Part shown: positions 1-10,813 of the stretch, one piece after another | Position numbering within the stretch: position 1 is the first letter of the stretch | Layout of the letters: every line of letters begins with the position of its first letter | Assembly (NCBI GenBank): GCA_022575985.1 | Contig: JAKSXM010000272.1 | Coordinates: 3,782,001 to 3,846,000, forward strand | Length of the DNA stretch: 64,000 bases | Source: Anagrus nilaparvatae | Taxonomy: Eukaryota; Arthropoda; Insecta; Hymenoptera; Mymaridae | Reading direction: 5' to 3' | Notes under the pieces: generated by a model | What the model saw: the letters and a program-made list of their open reading frames with translations, nothing else | Told to the model about the DNA's origin: nothing | Database searches by the model: none | Translations under genes and position numbers: made by a program

Positions 1-42
1 AAAAACTTGCGTTATTTAATCTAAACAACGCTTTACCTGTAT

Positions 43-650
43 CAAGTTGCTGGAGTTAGTATAAGTAAAAAAGTGCGTGAAGAGTTAAAAAATCAAGGGA
101 TTAACAGCACAATTATAAGAAGTGATAATATTAAACCTTCGGTTCATAAAGAATCCTTAGCTAATGCTAATAATGGTCATAATTGTATAATTTGAAAAGT
201 GATTCAGAATAGTTGTGATAAAAGTAGTGTTCTTGATAAGTAGAAAAAAGAAATTATAGATATAGTGAAAGCTTCTGAAAACAGAGTTGTTGCTGCTGTT
301 AGCAAATAAATAAGTGGTTTAAAGACTATGCTAACTACGTATGCTGATTCCGTAGAGGAAGTTAAAATGTTAGTACTAAAAAAATTACATATAAGAAAAA
401 AAATGTTACAACGTTAAGAATTTTTAAACATAAGTACAAAGAATATTTGTACACTGGCACAGAAGAGACAAAGTTACCATTTAAAAGTGAAGAAGAGTTT
501 TTAATTTTTGACAAATTGTTAAATTAAAAGCCAGAGATGTTTCAAGATTTACGTAATTATGTGTACAATACAATAAGAACAGACTACCAATTGACGGATG
601 AATAACGTTCTGTAATAAAATTATTTTTCTCTAGAAATAGTTAAGAAAAC
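43..650 (+). pseudogene. Decayed DUF4806-like, transposon-associated protein
   Basis: A plus-strand frame can be followed from position 43 through in-frame stops at 193 (TGA), 241 (TAG) and 307 (TAA), with a frameshift near 400. The later part reads LPFKSEEEFLIFDKLL followed by a helical stretch ending in RSVIKLFFSR, which resembles the DUF4806 domain found in many insect transposon-linked proteins. Its function is unknown. It converges on the minus-strand ORF at 684-1523, so both may come from one DNA transposon. It is certainly not functional. The DUF4806 assignment is from pattern memory only. Confidence 0.4.
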
Positions 651-683
651 TACACTGCACTTATGATAGAGCGGGCAGGATTG

Positions 684-1523
684 TCACATATATTCCATTT
701 CCTTACCATCAATTAATATTTTATTTTCTTTCAAATAATTCACCTCATTAATAAAATCATCAAAAAAATTTGTCATATTTGATGGCTTCCCCTTACCACA
801 ATATAAAGCAATGGTAAAAGGCGAGTAAACTTGACCTAGTATTGGCCAAAACTCTATGTCACTAGATCTGTATAGTGGTAACCCATCAATATTTATTTTT
901 AAAAATATCTTTTTTTCTTCATGCAAATCCGGATTAACAGTCCTTTCTAATTGCCATTGAATTCCAAAATAAGAAAATTTTGATTCAGAATCAAACTCTA
1001 TGACATTAAAATATTTATTTACATCTTTTGATATAGGTAATAATCCTTTATCAGATTTTGGCAGCTCTGGATGGATTTCTCTTAAACTTGTTAATAATCT
1101 ATTAAGATCAGCATAAGTTTGATTGCGAGAAGATAAAAACCAATCTTTGATGATTTTAACAGGTTTATTTTCAGCATTATTTTTTCTCATTTCATTAACT
1201 GTATCTGCACTTTCATTAACATTAACCTTTGATTCATACTCAACTTGTTTGTAGCCTAAATTTTCACCCTCTAATTGATTTATTTGTAAATAATAATCGT
1301 TATTCAACATTTTACTTTTTTTTGGGCTAACTTTTACACCTGTAAAAAATTTCAAATAATATAATCGACATGAATCTATTAGTAATAATTTTTTTATTGT
1401 AAAATATGCTTTGTTATTACCTTCCTCAATTAATTTTCTCTTTAACCTGTATAATCTCTGACGTTTATTATTAACGTATTTATAATTATCATTTTTTTCA
1501 CTCATTATTGTCTTTAATTTCAA
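684..1523 (-). CDS. Transposon-encoded protein, N-terminal part (EnSpm/CACTA-like?)
   Basis: This is an intact 279-residue ORF. The first 60 residues are very basic (KRQRLYRLKRKL), as in a DNA-binding or nuclear-targeting region. A polar linker follows, and from about residue 210 comes the signature INIDGLPLYRSS followed by FWPILGQV and a CGKGKP motif. That signature is common in uncharacterised transposase-domain proteins of insects and cnidarians. In those proteins the catalytic region lies further C-terminal; here the ORF stops at 684 and no continuation is seen, so it is a truncated copy. I infer a DNA-transposon origin; the superfamily is uncertain. Confidence 0.5.
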   Translation of the reverse strand: MKLKTIMSEKNDNYKYVNNKRQRLYRLKRKLIEEGNNKAYFTIKKLLLIDSCRLYYLKFFTGVKVSPKKSKMLNNDYYLQINQLEGENLGYKQVEYESKVNVNESADTVNEMRKNNAENKPVKIIKDWFLSSRNQTYADLNRLLTSLREIHPELPKSDKGLLPISKDVNKYFNVIEFDSESKFSYFGIQWQLERTVNPDLHEEKKIFLKINIDGLPLYRSSDIEFWPILGQVYSPFTIALYCGKGKPSNMTNFFDDFINEVNYLKENKILIDGKEMEYM

Positions 1524-1965
1524 AAATTTACTTTTTACAATTTATTTTAATTAAAATTTATAAAAGTTACTTTAATAAAAATAATTACAGTGTGTATATA
1601 TGTGATAAACTTTTGGAGCATAAATATATAATATAATAATAATTATTTAGCATATGGTGCATGCGCAGAACAATACTACGGCTTGCTAGCTAAGTGACAT
1701 CGGAGTGCCGCGTTACATTTGGCGTGCGGCCCTTACCTTGTTTCGTACGGCTAGCGACCGTGTACCGTACAAATACTGTTTAACTTATTTTTTAAATTAT
1801 ATAATGAACGGACAAATAAAATAAAAACAAATAAAGTTATCAAAAATTTTAAAAAGAAAATAGTAATCTTAATAGTAATCTTAAAAGATAAATAATTACC
1901 ATTTCTGTATAAAAGTTAAATAGAAAAAGTAATTACCGATTTAAAAATTAATTTTAATAGAATAA
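1524..1965. other. AT-rich spacer with one GC-richer patch
   Basis: No gene is seen. Positions about 1650-1770 are clearly GC-richer than the surroundings (CATGCGCAGA, GTGCCGCG, GGCGTGCGGCCC) and may be the terminal or promoter region of the transposon encoding 684-1523. No inverted terminal repeat was found. Confidence 0.3.
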
Positions 1966-3240
1966 ATGCCAGGTAAAAATAAATGTACTAATCAGCAGAA
2001 AAATGCATGCACTTATGATCAAAATGCTAACAGTATACTTTTTCATAAAAATACAGTAGCTACTTTAATTTACGAAAATGAATTACACAATATGTTAAAT
2101 AATATTATAAATGATGAACAAGATATTTCCAAAAGAAATAGATTAAATTACGGAATGAAAACTGTCAATTTCAACAAAATAAAAAATATTTTAATAAGTT
2201 ATATATTACAAAATGATATAAAATCAAAGAGTTAAGCAAATAAAAAAAATACTTCGTTCGAAATAAATAACATCTTCAAAATAGACCTATTACAAAACAT
2301 TAAAGAATTTTTAAACGATAATGATACATTTAATGAAACAATTGCCAATATTAATAACAAACTTGAAAAATGAAAATATAAACAAAGAAATTCTTTTTTC
2401 AAACGTAAATGAAATATTTGATAAACCTGCACTTACAAATAATGAAATTAATAGAAATTTCTCTAATAATATTAATAATTATGAAATTAACTACAAAAAA
2501 ACTGATTTTACTGAATTTCAAGATCACGATTTTTTAGAAGAAAAATATACAAAATTTTTAATTATCTAAAATAAAACAAATCTGCGCATTACTCCCCTGA
2601 ACTTATACAAGTAACCATGATCCAAGAGACATTTCCTTTAACACACTAAGACCACATTGCTAAGGCATTCAATAAAGGTATTCAAAAAATAACAGAGAAA
2701 TTTTTTCTTTAGAAAATAGCAGTAGCACTAAAAAACCAAGGTATCAAAAAGTTTATAGATTTTTCAGACTTAGACCATTTAAAAAAAAAACGAATACAAT
2801 ATTATTAAAAATTTTTTCATAGAAAACAGTGACGTTTTTCAATTAAAAGAAGAAAAACTTACATATGCAAAAGACATAACTTTAAAAAACACAACTAAAA
2901 CTTCAGACCCTATTTATGTTAAGCAATATTTTAGTTCATACGGAAAAAGGGTTAAAATAGATTTTCAAGTAAGCAAAATGCTAGAACAGAGTTTAAAAAT
3001 TCACCTTACAATTTTCCTATATTTCTGATTCTTAAAAACACAAGCAGTTCAGGGAAAATCGAATATTTTTTACAAAACTGAGAAAACTAAATTAGGAAAT
3101 TTTTGGATCAAGAATTTTCCATTCCCAGAATAAGCGAAATAATTTACTCTTTCAGAGGTGCCAAGTACATTTTTAGTCTAGATATATACTCTGAATTTAA
3201 TCAGAACTGTTTATAATGCCTTCGTACAGGACGCTATTTA
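1966..3240 (+). pseudogene. Ty3/Gypsy pol relic (family A-related), protease-RT border
   Basis: Two ORFs (1966-2235 and 2321-2569) and frame-broken sequence after them align, in order, with the minus-strand element A between about 22800 and 21700. Shared stretches include NILISYIL (A: NILINDII), NNYEINYKKTDFTEF (A: NNYEIKNKKLNFTEF) and, at about 2930-3000, YVKQYF near the RT start. The RT core is destroyed by frameshifts. It is opposite in orientation to A and much more decayed, so it is an independent older insertion. It lies just upstream of the first putative host exon. Confidence 0.65.
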
Positions 3241-3485
3241 TGCGTGAACTTTTTCCAAATATTTTTTCTGCCCTAAAACTGTCCTCAAAAAAATGAAGAT
3301 GTCTTAAAAAAATAAAATTGGTCTAGAAGACTGACCTTTCACCAGCAAGATTACGTCTTTTCGAATCCTGTCTAAAACAGTAGTATATAAATACATAATC
3401 TACGTTGGCCATAATTCTTAAAAATACAATATTTTTAAACATTAGAATAATTCTTTTACTATTAATATTTTTTTTTTATATTTAG

Positions 3486-3634
3486 GGTAGTTTTATTGCA
3501 ATAAGCTTGGAAGAAAAACGAATAAGTTTTACCTGGAATTTTGGTGTTGAATTAGGTAAAGTTACTCACCCTGAAATTTTAGATTATGGCCCTGAAGCCG
3601 AAAATTCATTTTGGTATCGTGTTGAAGCAGAAAG
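3486..3634 (+). CDS. Host exon: first half of a laminin G domain (laminin alpha-like)
   Basis: The segment is preceded by a strong polypyrimidine tract and AG at 3484-3485, and followed by GT at 3635. The open phase reads FIAISLEEKRISFTWNFGVE and later SFWYRVEAER, the central strands of a LamG fold (ligand-side beta strands, then the W-x-R-V-E-x-E-R type strand). The exon ends after two bases of a codon, and the exon at 52727 begins with the one base needed to complete it. LamG domains of laminin alpha chains bind dystroglycan, integrins and glycans outside the cell. The LamG call rests on pattern recognition; laminin alpha is the best guess, with agrin/perlecan-like proteins as alternatives. 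The donor (GTTCGT) is weak. Confidence 0.6.
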
Positions 3635-4744
3635 GTTCGTAAAATTTTATATTAAAAATTTATAATTGGTTCATTTTTAACGCAACCAACGAGTACATCT
3701 ATCTTATTGACTTTTACAGTTTTAAATTATAAAGGAAATTCGGATAAAATCGTTTAGAAAACTTATTAAGTTAAGTCTTCAATTACTCAGATATCTTAAT
3801 ATCTAGATATAAGATATCTTAATATCTATATATAAGATATCCTTATATCTCCAATCAGACCTGAAATTGATTAAACTTACCAAAATCCTCGTAAAATATT
3901 ACAAAAATTCTCTCTACCAGAATTTAAATCTATTCTCTCTATTTAAAATTAATAAGCCAGTGTTAAACTTTTAATGCTATGTGTACAATTGATGGTTGAA
4001 AACCTTCAGGGCATGTATCTGTAGCCCAATTATTACTTTTTACGTAGCCAATGTATACAATAAATTTTGAAATTGGATTTAGATAGACGATTTTTAACAA
4101 TTTTTTTTTTAGAGCAACTAATAATAAAAAAATTTAAACCATGTATAATTTGATTCGAGGTTTTTGAAAATTATTATAAAATATATAAAAATTCCCATTT
4201 ATCAGGAGATCAGAAAAATAAATATAGACCATCGTCTGCTAATGAAAGATAAAAACAAAAGAAAAAATATGAGTTCATCAAAAAGGATAGGCATTTACTT
4301 ATTTATTAATTTTTTCCTTGGATGTTTAAATAATCACATACATAGATACTGACACTTGGTTTGAGGGGCCTCCGGCTTGTTTGGTCCATTTATATTTATA
4401 AAAACTGGTTGCCTGCATTAGGAGTTATATAAACAATGTTCTAAAAAAATTACTAAAATTAAAAAAGTTGATAAAATTATATGTATCTAATACCTATAAT
4501 ATTACATATAATTATTATTTTCAATAAAAAGGTGTCTATAAATAATCTTTAAAATACCGTTAACATATTGTCAACTTCTACGCTGCAATTCTCGCAATGA
4601 AAATACTTCTACAAATATTATAAAGTTATATTACGTTTCCAACACTTCAACCACTGTTACGTGAAACATTTGGGTCAAAATGAACAAAATACACCTTTCA
4701 GGACACTATGGAACCATCTTTACAATCACTCTAAGAGGGTTGGT
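3635..4744. other. AT-rich intronic sequence with a short TATC-rich palindromic repeat
   Basis: No coding signal is convincing. Positions about 3790-3850 contain four iterations of an ATATCTTA/TAAGATAT palindromic motif, a small hairpin-forming tandem repeat. The rest is low-complexity AT sequence. Confidence 0.4.
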
Positions 4745-4776
4745 GTGCAAAGCGCGCAGGGGGCGGAGCCCTCTAG
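4745..4776 (+). mobile_element. Possible Helitron 3' end (hairpin plus CTAG)
   Basis: A GC-rich hairpin, AGGGGGC-GGA-GCCCTCT, is followed immediately by CTAG and then T. This resembles Helitron 3' termini (hairpin then CTRR, insertion before T). The spacing between hairpin and CTAG is shorter than usual. No Rep/helicase ORF and no 5' TC end were found, so this could be an unrelated hairpin. The following TA run (4777-4795) is palindromic. Confidence 0.3.
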
Positions 4777-4796
4777 TATATATATATATACTAGCA

Positions 4797-5100
4797 TAGG
4801 TGACATGGGGGGCTCCGACCCATGAAGGTTTTAACATACATGAAGGTTTTAATGAAAATCCAACATTCTTTAAAAAAAAAAAAATTTTAATTTATATAAA
4901 TATATTTCTTCTCAAGCTTCAAGAAATTTTTTTGCCTAATTTCTTTAATTATTATGAAATAACAGCCTTGGAATGATTGGAAACCCTAATATTTTGCTGG
5001 TAACCTTTGTAACAGCAGGCAAAGCATAAAGCCAGCCATAAATCTTCGTCCAAGAGTTATCTTGCGTCGATTAAGAAGAAACATATAGATATTAAATCGC
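4797..5100. other. Spacer between Helitron-like end and element F
   Basis: No gene. A 15-base direct repeat (ATGAAGGTTTTAA) occurs twice at about 4822-4853. Otherwise unremarkable AT-rich sequence. Confidence 0.3.
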
Positions 5101-5552
5101 TGTTACAATATTTGAAAACGAAAGTAAGCTAGATCTTATGTAAGGAATCAGGTCAAGTACTAACAAAGGTCAACCACAAAAAGGTCCTGTTTGGAGATCC
5201 TTGGTGCCCCACTAACAACTAGCTCATCAGGAATCATATAAATACTGCCAAAATTATAACAACAGGATTCAATTACGGTTCGAGCACTAGCTTTAAACAC
5301 TATACACAATTTAACGGCTTCACTTGTATTTAATATTATACTTTAACTTATAAAAATCATATTAGTAATTATTCTATAATAAACTCTCGATTTCAATTAA
5401 AAGGTATAAGTTTTATTTAATATATCCATTCCTAAACATTAGTCCTTCAATACATTTTGCCTTATTCCGAAAGGAATTATTGCATTAGTAGAATCCGCTT
5501 TAAAATACATATAAATCAGTTTTTAATCGATAACAAAGCCTTAACCGCTACA
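5101..5552 (+). mobile_element. Putative 5' LTR of element F (errantivirus-like Gypsy)
   Basis: The stretch starts TGTTACAATA and ends CCGCTACA, so it has TG...CA borders. It contains a TATA-like ATATAAATA near 5237 and an AATAAA signal near 5371, in the order expected for U3-R-U5. It is followed by TGGGGGCCCATC, which sits where a primer binding site would lie. No second copy of this LTR was found in the window, so the boundaries are inferred. It would drive transcription of gag-pol-env to its right. Confidence 0.35.
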
Positions 5553-6021
5553 TGGGGGCCCATCTTCCGGACGAACTGTATTAAGCAGACGAGGTTTTTG
5601 ATTTTCACTACTTTTTACTTTATTACTCTGCTATTTTCACTTTATTTTTACTAAAGTTATAAAAATGCAAGTTTTTTCAAAATAACTTTAACCATATTTT
5701 AAAGTCAACGGGGAAACATCAAGTTTTCATAAACCGATCAAATACATAAGTATTTGCAGACTAAGAAATATACAATTTTGTTCTTCAGTTGACGGGAAAC
5801 ATCAAGTTTCTGTCAACCGGGCAAATACAAAAATATTTGCAAACTAAAGACCTTTCTTTTAAAAAACTTTCTATATATCTATTTTTGTAAAAGTTTTACT
5901 GACGAGGAGGTATCAAACCTTCATAAATCGAGTCAATACAACGGCATTGGCAAGTAATTCTTTTGTAGAATCAAAATGTACTTAATACTTTCACTCTTAA
6001 ACTAAAAACTCTTCCTCTCAA
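5553..6021 (+). repeat. Untranslated leader of element F with three degenerate tandem repeats
   Basis: Three related units of about 62 bases lie near 5700, 5787 and 5897. Each contains a GGGAAACATCAAG-type block, an AACCG block, and a CAAATACA...TATTTGC block, ending AAACTAA or similar. The repeats sit between the putative primer site and the gag start, which is where the Drosophila gypsy element carries its repeat-based insulator. Any insulator or regulatory role here is inference; the repeat structure itself is visible. Confidence 0.5.
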
Positions 6022-7643
6022 ATGAGCGCACTTAACAGATTAGCAGACTTATACGAAGTAAAAGACCCTATGACAGAAAAAGCTTATGACATACTAATAG
6101 GTGATGCACCAGCCTCTTTTGGTGACATAAACGAAATCGAGTTCAAAGAACTAGCCAAAAAATATCAAAATTATTATTTAGAGCACACTAGCAAGTTAGC
6201 TAACGTAGCAGATCAAATATTAATCGAATCGTTAAAAGGTACCTCTTCAGCCGAAAAAGTAAAAAAACTTGTAAAAGTCATAACCTTTGTTAGTATTTTA
6301 AAAGAGTTAATTGCTAACCAAATTGACCCGTCATCCATCATTAATATATTATTAGACTTAGAAAAAACAGAAAACCCTTTAAATATATATCTTGACTCGC
6401 GTTTTAAAAATATATTTAAAAAATACTGTAATTTATCAAAAGACAATATAGAGCCTTCCACTTCAGATTAAATTAAATTCTTAGCAAATCAAATTTTTAA
6501 CGAGTCAACTGAAGGAAAATTAGCTCAATCAGCAGAATAACTTTATGCTGAGTTATAAAGAACCGACGTAGAGGTAGAATTTGTAGAAAAGGCACTCATA
6601 AATTATGAAACATGTGCGATAATGATAGGGATGTATAACAAAGGGCTGAAACCAGAACTATTAATAGCAGAGCTATACGTAGAGATAGCAATGCTAAACA
6701 TAGAGCAGCCTCAATACATCGAGACACCAACCTTACCCCGCAAAACAAAAAAAAATGCATGGAATTTAGTTGCAACTGAATTCTATAACGAAAGGAACCG
6801 AGTAAATCAAGAGAATAATATCCTCTATCAGACGCATACTACTCAAAGAAGTAAATCCATGTACAATACGCAACAAAACACTAACTTCGCACATAGCACA
6901 AACAACAGGCCAGACAGAAGCATACCTTTAAGAACTCCGTGTTCTACCATATGTACTATACGGTAGACGAACCTTGCCGATTTTGCAATATCGTTCACGA
7001 TCAGATTAATTGCAGAAAATCATACTTACAACATAGCCAGGTTGATATATGGACAAAATTCAAGCTTGGCAAAAATCAGGCCCTTTTCGATTAGAGATAC
7101 ATTGGAAATGATTCCTAAATTCAGCGGAAAGGCAGAAGAACTTGAGGCGTTCATAAATGGATGCGGCCGAGCCCGGAATATGATCCCACCGGAAAATGAG
7201 TATGAACTCACACAATTAATTCAGACAAGAGTTTTAGGTGAGGCAAGTAGAGCTACATTAAACCAAACATTTGGTAGTGTAAGCAAATTAACGGAGTTCA
7301 TGGAATTTGCGTTTAGAAACCCCAAAACGTCAAATGAGCTAAACGGCGAGTTATTACACCTCAGGCAAAAAGAAAAAGAAACAATTATAATTTTTGCCAA
7401 TAAAATTAAAGAAGTAGGCCGAAAGATCAAAAAAGCAAGGTTGATAGAAGGCAGACACACTGACGAGGATGAAAGGGATCTGACATATTCTTTCTTAAAG
7501 GTATGAGATTTGAAATACGTAATAGAATAATTCCTGTTGAAATTATAGCGTCTGATAAAAGAATAATTCCTAAAGTAATAATCCATAAAGGAGGCAATAA
7601 GAGTAGAAAGAGACACGTTTTTTCCAGTAAAATCCACGGTTTT
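6022..7643 (+). pseudogene. gag of element F, matrix/capsid part
   Basis: The start is set by ATG at 6022 (MSALNRLADLYEVKD). A 149-residue ORF is followed by two in-frame stops, a second open stretch (6622-6966), a frameshift, then 7042-7506. The last has the capsid-like pattern ALE/FINGCGRARNMIPP followed by a helix with LLHLRQKEKETI, typical of insect Gypsy Gag (the retroviral capsid-like fold that packages RNA). The reading frame is broken by stops and a frameshift, so it is dead. It is interrupted at 7644 by a foldback element, after which zinc knuckles resume at about 9300. Confidence 0.7.
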
Positions 7644-9235
7644 GGTGGTATTGTTTGTGGCCGCTACCAAATTTGGTCTACTATAGGCTTTATGGGTCGC
7701 TGAACACGAAAATCAGGGTCTTTTCTATGCGCAATTGGGCTTAAAAAGGGCATTTTTGCTGTATTCATTGTCAGCCTTTGAAATTTGGTATACGGGGGTT
7801 TTTGGGGTCGCTGATAACAAATATAGTAGTTATAACTATGAAAAATTACCCCTTCACCTTTAAATCGGGCAAAACTGCCCCTAAAAAGGGCATTTTTGCT
7901 GTATTCATTGCAAGCCTTTGAAACTTGGTATACGGGGGTTTTTTGGGTTGCTGATAATGAATATTGAAGTTATAACTATGAAAAATTATCCCTTAACCCT
8001 TAAATTGGGCAAAACTGCCCTTGAATAGGGCATTTTTGCTATCTTCAATGTAAGCTTATGAAATTTGGTATACGGCGGTTTTTTGGGTCGCTGATAACGA
8101 ATATTGCAGTTATAACTATGAAAAATTAATCCTTCACCCTTAAATTGGGTGTTTTTGCTACTTTCAATCTAGTCCTTCAAGATTTGGTGTAGGGTTATTT
8201 GGTGATAGGGTTTTTCGGGGCACTGATCATAAAAATCGATGTCTTTTCAATTAAAACGTAACTCTACAACCTTTTATTAGCTGAAACTACTCCTAAAAAG
8301 AGCGCTTTCGCTATATTCGTTATAGCCTTCTAAGATTTAGTCTAATAGGGTTTTTTAGGTCGCTGATAACAATAAACAGCCCTTGAAGGATTATTTTGAG
8401 GCATAATAAGTTTTGTTTAATGCAAAAAAATTTTTTTTTAATTTTTGAAAAATTTTTCAAATGATAAATCATTTGCTTACCTTTATTTTATAAATAAGAT
8501 ATCTTGAAAAATGTATAATTCATTTATTTATACCTTTCAAATCTTTTAGGAGTAGTTATAGCAAATTTGAGGCTGAAGACCTAATTTTTAAATGAAAAAA
8601 CATGATTTTTGTGATCAGCTACCTAATAAAAACCCTTTAAGACCAAATCTTGGAGGACTAGAGCGAAAGTAGAAAAAACACTCCTTTTAGGGGTACTTTT
8701 GGTCAATTTAAGGGTGAAGCGGTTATTTTTCATAGTTATAACTTCAATATTCGTGATCAGCGACCCCAAAAACCTTTATTAGACCAAATCTTGGAGGGCT
8801 AGAGTGAAAGTAGCAAAAATACCCGTTTTAGGGGTAGTTTTGGCTAATTTAAGGGTGAAGAGTTAAGTTTTAATTGAAAAGACATCGATTTTTCTGATCA
8901 GCGACCCAAAAAACCCTAATAGGTCGAATCTTGGAGGGACAGGGTGAAAATAGTAAATGCCCCTTTTAGGGGTAGTTTTGTCCAATTTAAGGGTAAAGGG
9001 ATAATTTTTCATAGTTATAACTGCAATCTTGGTTATCAGCGACCTAAAAAACCCCCGTATACCAAATTTCAAAGGCTGACAATGAATACAGCAAAAATTC
9101 CCTTTTTAGGGGCAGTTTTGCCCGATTTAAGGGTCAAGCCCCAATTGCGCATAGAAAAGACCCTGATTTTCGTGTTCAGCGAACCAAAAAACCTATAGTA
9201 GACCAAATCTGGTGGCGGCCACAAACAATACCACC
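7644..9235. mobile_element. Foldback element F1 with tandem-repeat arms inserted in gag
   Basis: The ends are inverted copies: GGTGGTATTGTTTGTGGCCG at the left and its reverse complement at the right, continuing imperfectly for several hundred bases. Each arm is itself built from about five tandem units of roughly 140 bases that share TCGCTGATAACGAATAT, TAACTATGAAAAATTA and AAGGGCATTTTTGCT blocks; the units are inverted in the right arm. The centre is about 8400-8560. There is no coding capacity; ORFs inside are mirror-image artefacts. It splits the gag of element F, so it is younger than F. No clear target duplication was found; the right end abuts a C-rich run. Confidence 0.75.
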
Positions 9236-9257
9236 CCACCCCCCCCCTCCCCCCCGG
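9236..9257 (+). repeat. C-rich simple repeat at foldback border
   Basis: An almost pure C run with two interruptions abuts the right end of the foldback element. It is striking in this AT-rich region and may have arisen during insertion or repair. Confidence 0.6.
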
Positions 9258-9779
9258 TGATTCAACTGGAGTAAGTGTGTATACAAAGAAGTGAAAGTTG
9301 CGGACAAAGAGATAAAAGTTGTTAACACAGGTAACAAAGCGAGATGCCAAATATGCAATTCTGACAAACATGGGAAAAAATAACGGTAAAGCAAAATAAT
9401 GACAAAAATAAACCAGTACAGTGTCAAATATGCAACAAACTGTATCATTCAGCCGCAGACTGCAGGTCACGTCTAAAATGTAATCATTGCGGTAAATCAG
9501 GTTACGAAATTAATAAATGTTATTCCAACCCAGCGAACAAAAATCCAAGCACTCAACTAAGCAATAATACCAGTTCAATACCGGCAAGGTCAAATAGAGA
9601 TGCCGTGGTAAAATGTCACTATTGTCACAAAATAGTCAATAGAATAGCAGTTTGCAGAAAAAAAATAAATTTCGAAAGAAATTCTCAAAAGAACCAGGGA
9701 AACGCCAACAGCCATCCGACATTGGGCGCGGATCGGGAGGCAGTAGCTGTTAAATCAGGACAGCAACGCACCAACAATC
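9258..9779 (+). pseudogene. gag of element F, nucleocapsid zinc knuckles
   Basis: After the foldback insertion, Gag resumes with CCHC-type zinc knuckles that bind RNA: CQICNKLYHSAADC (9422-9463) keeps all four ligands. CNHCGKSGYEINKC (9480-9521) has Tyr in place of the His, and CHYCHKIVNRIAVC (from 9614) has Asn in its place. A further partial CQIC motif lies near 9340. Knuckle loss and frameshifts show relaxation. The basic tail that follows leads into the protease. Confidence 0.65.
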
Positions 9780-10380
9780 ATGTTGACCTCCGAAACATTA
9801 AAAAAGGATTGCGAGTTTCCCTTAGATACCGGTGCAAATACTAATTCATTAATAAAAAGTGCCATCCTTGAGAACGAATTAATTAATAAAAATGAAATAG
9901 TAAGATTACGTGGCATAACCAACGAACCGGTATACTCTTTAGGCAGCATAACAACAAAATATATGGCCACGATACACAAATTCATCTTGCCGAAGACGAC
10001 TTCCCAATATCAGAAGATGGCATATTGGGTAATGAGTTCTTCAAAGAGAAAAAAGCAAAAATCTGTTTTGAAAAAAATGTTTTGAAATCTCAGGACAGAA
10101 AGTACCATTTCATACATATACGAACGTATATTCTATATCAGCACAAGATGAAGAAATTCAAGAAATGCGCGATTCTTCTACTAACACGGTGGTCAATGTT
10201 CAGCAAGGCGTAAAACCAGTCAAGAAAGTTATCAAGCAAAACATAAATCCGAAGAAAATAAATAAAAAATCCGCTAATTTAGAAATCAAAAAAAATGAAG
10301 TCGTAAAATTAAAAGTTCATAAATCCGCAAATAAAAAGCCGTTAAAACTAAAATTAAAGAGTCATAAAATATTATAAAAA
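9780..10380 (+). pseudogene. Aspartic protease of element F and following basic linker
   Basis: The ORF at 9780-10085 contains FPLDTGANTNSL, the DTG active site of a retroviral-type aspartic protease, and RLRGITNEPV, the flap region. The second half of the protease (FPISEDGILGNEFFK) is displaced by a frameshift near 9985. A lysine-rich stretch (10165-10377) follows. The protease would process the polyprotein; this copy cannot, because of the frameshift. Confidence 0.65.
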
Positions 10381-10813
10381 AGTAAAAAAGAATAAAATTT
10401 GAAGAAATAATAAAAAATATTTTCTCAGGGCTATAAATCCGAATAATGAGCCAAGCGCTCCCGCAGATGAGGTCAAATTAATAAATAAATTACGCGTTAA
10501 TATAAAAAGAGATATTTCAGGGCACACGTCGCCAAATCAGAATCAGCAGCTAAATGATTGCAAAATATTAAAAGACATATTACAAGAAAGCATTCATTCC
10601 CAAAAAATTAAAAAAAGAGAAGACATACGAGTTATGACCACAGAGCTCATAAAATTCGTCCGTAACCAAGGCTTAAAAGAATTCGTTGAACCCTTGGATA
10701 AAATATTAGCAGTATTACCGATCGAAGAACTAGTAAATACAAAAGAGATATTTACTGAAGCTACAAAAACATTACAAGCAATCATAGAGAAACAGCGGAT
10801 TTAAATTCTTGCC
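10381..10813 (+). pseudogene. Pre-RT spacer region of element F pol
   Basis: A frame running into the RT ORF is open for most of 10440-10800 (reading NINLKRDISG-type and PLDKILAVLPIEELVNT stretches), with one stop just before the ATG-containing RT ORF at 10814. No named domain is recognised; it looks like the variable connector before RT. Confidence 0.45.

Noticed and set aside
8863..9470. Overlapping ORFs on both strands inside 8.9-9.5 kb
   Set aside because: They fall in the inverted tandem repeats of foldback F1 and the adjoining C run; mirrored copies on both strands and no protein similarity.
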